DNA of 45,009 bases. Source: Variovorax sp. Root318D1. Its GTDB lineage: Bacteria > Pseudomonadota > Gammaproteobacteria > Burkholderiales > Burkholderiaceae_C. Position numbers and translations under genes: made by a program. The notes beneath the pieces are model-generated. The model was not told where the DNA came from. It searched no databases and was given only the letters and a program-made list of their open reading frames with translations. The stretch covers positions 1 through 45,009 of the forward strand of contig NZ_LMCQ01000019.1 of assembly GCF_001424835.1 (NCBI RefSeq), in the 5' to 3' direction. Below are positions 38,748 to 45,009 of this stretch, one piece after another. Positions within the stretch are counted from its first letter, which is position 1; each line of letters starts with the position of its first letter.

Positions 38748-39440
38748 ATGAACAAGTTGTTGACCACGATGTTTGCCTTCGCTGTCGCTTGCGTGACGGT
38801 CTCGGCGCAAGCCCAGCAAGCCAAGGGCGATGCCCAGAAGGGTGCCAAGCAGGTCGCCATGTGCGTGGGCTGCCACGGCATCATCGGCTACCAGGCCAGC
38901 TTTCCGGAAATCCACAAGGTGCCAATGATTGCCGGCCAGAGCGCCAGCTACATCGCTGCCGCACTCACCGCCTACAAGAACGGCGACCGCAAGCACCCCA
39001 CCATGCGCGCCATTGCCGACACCCTCAAGGAAGAGGACATCGCCAACCTGGCCGCCTATTACAGCCAGCTGGGCCTGAAGGAAGGCGAGGCACCGCCGGC
39101 CGCCCTGGCCAAGCCCATGCCTGAGAACGTGCAGGCCCTGGTGGCGCGCGACAAGGACAACAGCTGCACCAAGTGCCACGGCGCCAACTTCAACACGCCC
39201 AACGACGGCACGGTGCCCAAGCTGGCCGGTCAGCATGCCGACTACCTCTTCGTGGCGCTCAAGTCGTACCGCGTCAAGAACAACCCGCACCTGGGTCGTT
39301 CCAACGCGGTCATGGCGCAGCAGGTCGAGCCCAAGAAGTTCACCACCGCCGAACTCAAGACGCTCGCCAGCTACATCAGCTCACTGCCCGGCGAACTCAA
39401 GACGGTGCCGGAATCGCGCATCCACCACGGCGCGCAGTAA
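38748..39440 (+). CDS. Cytochrome c4-like dihaem protein
   Basis: 230 residues from the ATG at 38748. The signal peptide (MNKLLTTMFAFAVACVTVSA) ends near AQA. Two haem sites are present: CVGCH (Cys39, Cys42, His43) and CTKCH in the second half. Each is in its own class I cytochrome c domain, with distal Met regions ('PMIAGQSASYI', 'KLAGQHADYLFVALKSYR'). It is a periplasmic electron carrier feeding terminal oxidases. A strong hairpin terminator follows. Confidence 0.92.
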   Translation: MNKLLTTMFAFAVACVTVSAQAQQAKGDAQKGAKQVAMCVGCHGIIGYQASFPEIHKVPMIAGQSASYIAAALTAYKNGDRKHPTMRAIADTLKEEDIANLAAYYSQLGLKEGEAPPAALAKPMPENVQALVARDKDNSCTKCHGANFNTPNDGTVPKLAGQHADYLFVALKSYRVKNNPHLGRSNAVMAQQVEPKKFTTAELKTLASYISSLPGELKTVPESRIHHGAQ

Positions 39441-39494
39441 CAAGCACAAACAGCGGCAGGCGCAGCCCGAGCGGCGCCATTCCCCGCCCCCATG

Positions 39495-39524
39495 AAAAAG
39501 CCCGCGTGAAGCGGGCTTTTTTTC
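39495..39524. terminator. Bidirectional Rho-independent terminator
   Basis: AAAAAGCCCGC and GCGGGCTTTTT form a stem around GTGAA, with seven T on the plus side and a run of A (T on the other strand) on the left. It lies between the converging cytochrome and pcaG genes and can end both. Confidence 0.9.
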
Positions 39525-39540
39525 GTCCGGGCGATGCCGG

Positions 39541-40149
39541 TCAGACGTCGAAGAACACCGTTTCGTCCGCGCCTTGCATGCGGATGTCGAAGCGGTAGCT
39601 CACCGCGCCGCCTTGTTCCACGCGCTCGGCAATCAGCGTGTGGCGGCGCTCGGCCGGCACGCTGGCCAGCACGGCGTCCTTGGCGTTGGCTTCGGCCTCG
39701 TCGCTGAAATACACGCGCGTGAACGCATGCAGCAGCAGGCCGCGCATCAGCACGATCACATTGATATGCGGGGCTTCGCCCGGCGTTTCTGCGCCCGGCT
39801 TCACGGTGTGGAAGACGAAGCGGTTCTGCGTATCGGTGCCCGTGCCCGCGCGTCCGAAGGCGCGAAAGCCGATCTCGCGCGCCTCGGCCGGGGTTTGCGG
39901 ATAGCGGCCTTCGCCGTCGGCCTGGCTGATTTCGACCAGCGCATCGCCGATGGGATTGCCATCGCCGTCGATCACGCGGCCCTCGAGCCGGATGCGCTCG
40001 CCAGCGGCGTCGTCCAGCGCCACGACGGCGTCGAAAGGCTGGTCGAAGTCGTAGCCGTACTGGGTGGCGGTGAGGCCGTAGGCAAAGTAGGGGCCCACGG
40101 TCTGGGAGGGGGTCTGGCCGAAGTCGGCTTCCTGTGCGCTCATCAACAT
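39541..40149 (-). CDS. pcaG: Protocatechuate 3,4-dioxygenase alpha subunit
   Basis: 202 residues from the ATG at 40149 (MLMSAQEADFGQTPSQTVGP), preceded by AAGGAG; a longer frame upstream only mirrors pcaH. 'TPSQTVGPYFAYGLT' is the family start and 'GEAPHINVIVLMRGLLLHAF' the alpha-subunit core. The alpha subunit lacks the full iron site and pairs with PcaH. The enzyme opens the ring of protocatechuate to 3-carboxy-cis,cis-muconate in the beta-ketoadipate pathway. It lies 20 bp after pcaH. Confidence 0.95.
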   Translation of the reverse strand: MLMSAQEADFGQTPSQTVGPYFAYGLTATQYGYDFDQPFDAVVALDDAAGERIRLEGRVIDGDGNPIGDALVEISQADGEGRYPQTPAEAREIGFRAFGRAGTGTDTQNRFVFHTVKPGAETPGEAPHINVIVLMRGLLLHAFTRVYFSDEAEANAKDAVLASVPAERRHTLIAERVEQGGAVSYRFDIRMQGADETVFFDV

Positions 40150-40169
40150 GGTGTGTGTCTCCTTCTTGC

Positions 40170-40895
40170 TCAGCGGTTCTCGAACGGCGTTTCGTCGGCG
40201 CCGCGCAGCACGATGTCGAACTGGTAGCCCAGTGCGTAGCCTTCCTCGGTGATGTCGAGGCTGAAATCGGCGATCAGCCGGTTGCGGTAGCGCTCGGGCG
40301 TGCCGGTGATCATGGGGTCGTACTGCATCAGCGGATCGCCGGGGAAATACATCTGCGTGACCAGGCGGCTCGCAAAGCTCTGGCCGAACAGCGACAGGTG
40401 GATGTGCTGCGGACGCCAGGCGTTCGGGTGGTTGCCCCACGGGTAGGCGCCCGGCTTGATGGTGAGGAAGCGGTAGCGGCCCTCGCTGTCGGTCAGGCAG
40501 CGGCCCGCGCCCAGAAAGTTGGGGTCGAGCGGTGCGTCGTGCTGGTCGACCTTGTGCACATAGCGGCCCGCAGCATTGGCCTGCCAGAGCTCCACCAGCG
40601 TGTTGGCCACAGGGCGGCGGCGCTCGTCGAGCACCTGGCCGGTCAGGATCATGCGTTCGCCCAGCGGCTCGCCGTTCTTGCACGCGTTGCGCGTCAGGTC
40701 GTGGTCGAGCGCGCCGATGCCGTCGTGGCCGTAGACCGGCTGCTGCAGCTCGCCCAGCGAGGCTTTCAGCGGAACCAGGGGCTTCTGCGGACCCCGCTTC
40801 ACGGTCGACTTGTAGCCGGGGTAGACGTAAGAGGGGTGGGCCTCCCAGTCGCGCGGCGTGAGGATGGCGGGGGATGCCTTGGTTGGGGTCGACAT
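40170..40895 (-). CDS. pcaH: Protocatechuate 3,4-dioxygenase beta subunit
   Basis: 241 residues from the ATG at 40895, with GCAGGAGA upstream. Iron ligands of the family are visible: Tyr in 'AGRYVHKVD', Tyr in 'KPGAYPWGNH', and the two His of 'RPQHIHLSLFG'. It is the catalytic Fe(III) subunit. It is followed by pcaG and divergent from the pcaQ-like regulator, the standard arrangement for this operon. The rest of the beta-ketoadipate pathway is not in the window. Confidence 0.96.
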   Translation of the reverse strand: MSTPTKASPAILTPRDWEAHPSYVYPGYKSTVKRGPQKPLVPLKASLGELQQPVYGHDGIGALDHDLTRNACKNGEPLGERMILTGQVLDERRRPVANTLVELWQANAAGRYVHKVDQHDAPLDPNFLGAGRCLTDSEGRYRFLTIKPGAYPWGNHPNAWRPQHIHLSLFGQSFASRLVTQMYFPGDPLMQYDPMITGTPERYRNRLIADFSLDITEEGYALGYQFDIVLRGADETPFENR

Positions 40896-41002
40896 GCGTT
40901 GTCTCCTGCGGTGGGGCGGATCGAGTTTTGGAGACTGAACTTTAGAAGTCCCGTTCGATGATGTAAATTGAAGATTGATCCGTTTTGAATAACCAAGAGT
41001 AA
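40896..41002. promoter_or_regulatory. Divergent pcaH/pcaQ-like control region
   Basis: The 107-bp gap between divergent starts is AT-rich in its right half and must hold both promoters. A short inverted repeat ACTT-TAG-AAGT (40939-40949) and the sequence ATAACC at 40989 (like half of the rhizobial PcaQ site) are visible. No full operator is convincing. Confidence 0.4.
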
Positions 41003-42001
41003 TTGAACACTCCTGAGAAGCTTCGCCAGGACTTCGTGCGCAACGTGCAGCTGCGGCACCTGCGCTGCCTGGTTGCGGTGGCGCAGGAGCGCCACCTGGC
41101 GCGCGCCGCGGAGCGCCTTTCGCTGAGCCAGCCGGCCGTCTCCAAGACGCTCTCGGAGCTCGAAGCCATCGTCGGCGCGCGCCTGGTCGAGCGCAGCAAG
41201 GCCGGGCGGCGCGGCGTGCAGGGGCTGTTGCCGGCCGGCGAACAGCTGCTGGCCCACGCGCTGCGCGTGCTGGAGGCGCTCGACGCCAGCGCGGAGGCGG
41301 TGGCGCCCGCTTCGGGCGGACGCATCGAGCGGCTGCGCATCGGCGCGCTGCCGAGCGTGGCACCGGCCCTGCTGCCGATGGCGCTCGCACGTTTCCGCGA
41401 GCATTGGCCCTCGGTGCAGGTGGTGGTGAAGAGCGCCGCCAATCCGGTGTTGCTCGACGAGCTGCGTGCCGGCGAACTCGACATGGTGGTCGGCCGCATC
41501 AGCGATCCGCGGCTGATGGGCGGGCTCAGCTTCGAGCTGCTCTATACCGAGCCGCTGGTGTTTGCCGTGCGCGCGGGCCATCCGCTGGTGGCGCGGTCCG
41601 CTCGCGCGGTGTCGGTGCAGGCGGTGCTGGACTATCCGCTGGTGGTGTACGGGGAGGGCACGATTCCGCGCCACAACACGGAAAGTTTCTTGTCGGCGCG
41701 CGGCCTGGTGCTGCCGCCCAACGCGCTTCAGACGCTCGACGTTGCAGTGGCGCGCGGCCTGCTGGCGGTGTCCGATGCGGTCTGGATCACGCCGCTCGGC
41801 GCGGCGCGCGGCGAATTGGCCGATGAGCGGCTTGTGAAGCTGCGCATCGAAACCGCCGGCACCGACGAGCCGGTGGGCCTGCTGCTGCGCAGCGATGCAG
41901 AGCCCTCGGCCTTGCGCGTGGCCATGGCCGCGCTGCTGCGCGAAGGCGCGAAGCAGCAGGGCGCGCCGCCTTCGCAGCCCAGGAGAAAGCCGCAGGGGTA
42001 G
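41003..42001 (+). CDS. pcaQ: LysR-family regulator, PcaQ-like
   Basis: 332 residues. The start is TTG at 41003, since an in-frame TAA lies directly before it and no ATG follows before the winged helix; GTG at 41036 is the alternative. The DNA-binding part reads 'VQLRHLRCLVAVAQERHLAR', then 'LSLSQPAVSKTLSELEAIVG'. 'RIGALPSVAPALLPMALARF' opens the effector domain. The divergent position to pcaHG and this sequence set fit PcaQ, an activator of protocatechuate genes. The symbol rests on family resemblance plus context. Confidence 0.82.
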   Translation: MNTPEKLRQDFVRNVQLRHLRCLVAVAQERHLARAAERLSLSQPAVSKTLSELEAIVGARLVERSKAGRRGVQGLLPAGEQLLAHALRVLEALDASAEAVAPASGGRIERLRIGALPSVAPALLPMALARFREHWPSVQVVVKSAANPVLLDELRAGELDMVVGRISDPRLMGGLSFELLYTEPLVFAVRAGHPLVARSARAVSVQAVLDYPLVVYGEGTIPRHNTESFLSARGLVLPPNALQTLDVAVARGLLAVSDAVWITPLGAARGELADERLVKLRIETAGTDEPVGLLLRSDAEPSALRVAMAALLREGAKQQGAPPSQPRRKPQG

Positions 42002-42023
42002 CGATCCAGCCCTGCGGATGTGC

Positions 42024-42458
42024 CTAGTCTTTGGTTGCTCGTCGCTGCACGCAGCCCACGTAGCCATCGCCATCCGGCGGCCGGCCGGCGCGCTGGCTCT
42101 CCCACATCATCTGGCCCAGGCATTCCATGGCCTCGTGGTGCGCGTCGAGCAGCGAGCCGCGGCGGGCCGCCAGCAGTTCCACGGCTTGGCGAATGCCACG
42201 CGGCTGGTCGATCGAGCACTGCTCGCTGATCGACAGATGCATGGAGAGGTGCAGGAACGGATTCTCCCGGCCGTTCGAGCCGTCGTACACACGTGCCACC
42301 GCCGCATCGGCATCGGCCAGGTCGCCGTGGTACTCGGGGTGCGCGTCGATCCATCCCGCCGCAATCGTCTCTAGCGCTTCCATCGGCAAGCCCTGGCGCT
42401 GCTTGGCGTACACGTCGCAAAAGAAGCGGCGCACATCTTCCTGGGAGGGGTTGAACAT
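42024..42458 (-). CDS. DUF1841-family protein
   Basis: 144 residues, soluble. It starts 'MFNPSQEDVRRFFCDVYAKQ' and contains 'NPFLHLSMHLSISEQCSIDQ', the hallmark of DUF1841 proteins, common in beta- and gammaproteobacteria. The function is unknown; the HLSMHLS segment could bind metal. It converges with the pcaQ-like gene (22 bp) and is divergent from the second adhesin gene, sharing a 241-bp AT-rich control region. Confidence 0.87.
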   Translation of the reverse strand: MFNPSQEDVRRFFCDVYAKQRQGLPMEALETIAAGWIDAHPEYHGDLADADAAVARVYDGSNGRENPFLHLSMHLSISEQCSIDQPRGIRQAVELLAARRGSLLDAHHEAMECLGQMMWESQRAGRPPDGDGYVGCVQRRATKD

Positions 42459-42511
42459 ATCTGTATGAAGAAGAGAAAGCGAGGTTGATGTTCCGGTAGC
42501 GAGACGTTACA

Positions 42512-42525
42512 TCGTTACGTAACGA
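42512..42525. promoter_or_regulatory. Perfect 14-bp palindrome TCGTTACGTAACGA
   Basis: It lies in the divergent gap, 54 bp before the DUF1841 start and about 130 bp upstream of the sigma-54 match. It is part of a stretch with repeated GTTAC/GTAAC elements (42505-42525). It is a candidate binding site for a dimeric regulator of either gene; the binder is unknown. Confidence 0.45.
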
Positions 42526-42650
42526 AGCGCCAAAAGACCGCTCTCGCGGCTTGTTTCGACGCTGTCACGCACGCCGGTTTTAAATAAATATCTATATGAA
42601 TCAATAACTTGCGTCATTGGCTGAGCCGAGTTTGTAGCGCGGTAACGAAT

Positions 42651-42666
42651 CGGCACGCTAGTTGCC
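42651..42666 (+). promoter_or_regulatory. Candidate sigma-54 promoter of the second adhesin
   Basis: CGGCACG-CTAG-TTGCC. The match to TGGCACG-N4-TTGCW is near complete, with the required GG (42652-42653) and GC (42664-42665) ten bases apart. Transcription would start near 42677, leaving a 5' leader of about 23 nt with an AGAGG ribosome site before the ATG at 42700. The spacing to the start is ideal. Confidence 0.6.
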
Positions 42667-42699
42667 CCTGTACACGTATCTTTTGTCACAGAGGCTGTC

Positions 42700-45009
<2,310 letters not shown>

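Noticed and set aside
38586..39290. N-terminal extension of the MoxR frame to 519 residues
   Set aside because: The added part is antisense to the cytochrome c gene; MoxR homologues start at about 38585.
40150..40683. N-terminal extension of pcaG
   Set aside because: It overlaps pcaH in another frame; ATG at 40149 has a good ribosome site and the usual PcaG start.

Overview
The window is high-GC DNA with Burkholderiales-type content: pcaHG with a pcaQ-type LysR gene, Bug/TctC-type transport, TamAB, cytochrome c4 and a DUF1841 protein. Two intergenic repeats look like those common in Comamonadaceae. I read it as a Variovorax-like chromosome; the genus is an inference from gene content and was not tested by a search.

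Layout. (1) 1-7.9 kb: the C-terminal end of a giant secreted adhesin with tandem Ig/cadherin-like repeats and a von Willebrand A domain, followed by a complete type I secretion system (TolC-like outer membrane protein, LapB-like ABC transporter, HlyD-like adaptor) and a BamE-like lipoprotein. (2) 7.9-10.0 kb: remnant of an integrated element beside tRNA-Arg(CCU): a low-GC hypothetical gene and a P4-type integrase broken by at least three lesions. (3) 10.1-25.3 kb: a large oxalate-centred region: a tripartite tricarboxylate-type transporter (tctC-B-A order), a cytidylate kinase-like/BON fusion, a Crp/Fnr-type regulator, oxalyl-CoA decarboxylase, two formyl-CoA transferase paralogues flanking a PAS-only protein, then a second unit with an unknown 109-residue protein, succinyl-CoA ligase (sucC, sucD), a FAH-family protein and a ketopantoate reductase-like protein. 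(4) 25.4-29.4 kb: pyruvate kinase, two LysR regulators and small proteins. (5) 29.5-38.6 kb, minus strand: tamB-tamA, then a MoxR ATPase/VWA pair with a GNAT and a small membrane protein between them. (6) 38.7-42.5 kb: a cytochrome c4-like dihaem protein, protocatechuate 3,4-dioxygenase (pcaG, pcaH), a divergent pcaQ-like regulator and a DUF1841 protein. (7) 42.7 kb to the end: the N-terminal part of a second giant adhesin that stays open to the window edge, with a pure Asp-Ala tract followed by Gly-Leu-Leu-rich tandem repeats.

Most interesting points. Two perfect palindromes of the same form, TTGACCNNGGTCAA, lie upstream of the tctC-type gene and between the Crp/Fnr gene and oxc. The regulator's recognition helix carries the E-x-x-S-R pattern that FNR uses to read TTGA. 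This suggests one regulon joining an uptake system to oxalate breakdown, with the transporter as a candidate oxalate importer. The second adhesin has a strong sigma-54 promoter match just upstream and a repeat architecture I do not recognise as a described domain.

No CRISPR array, rRNA or intact insertion sequence was seen.
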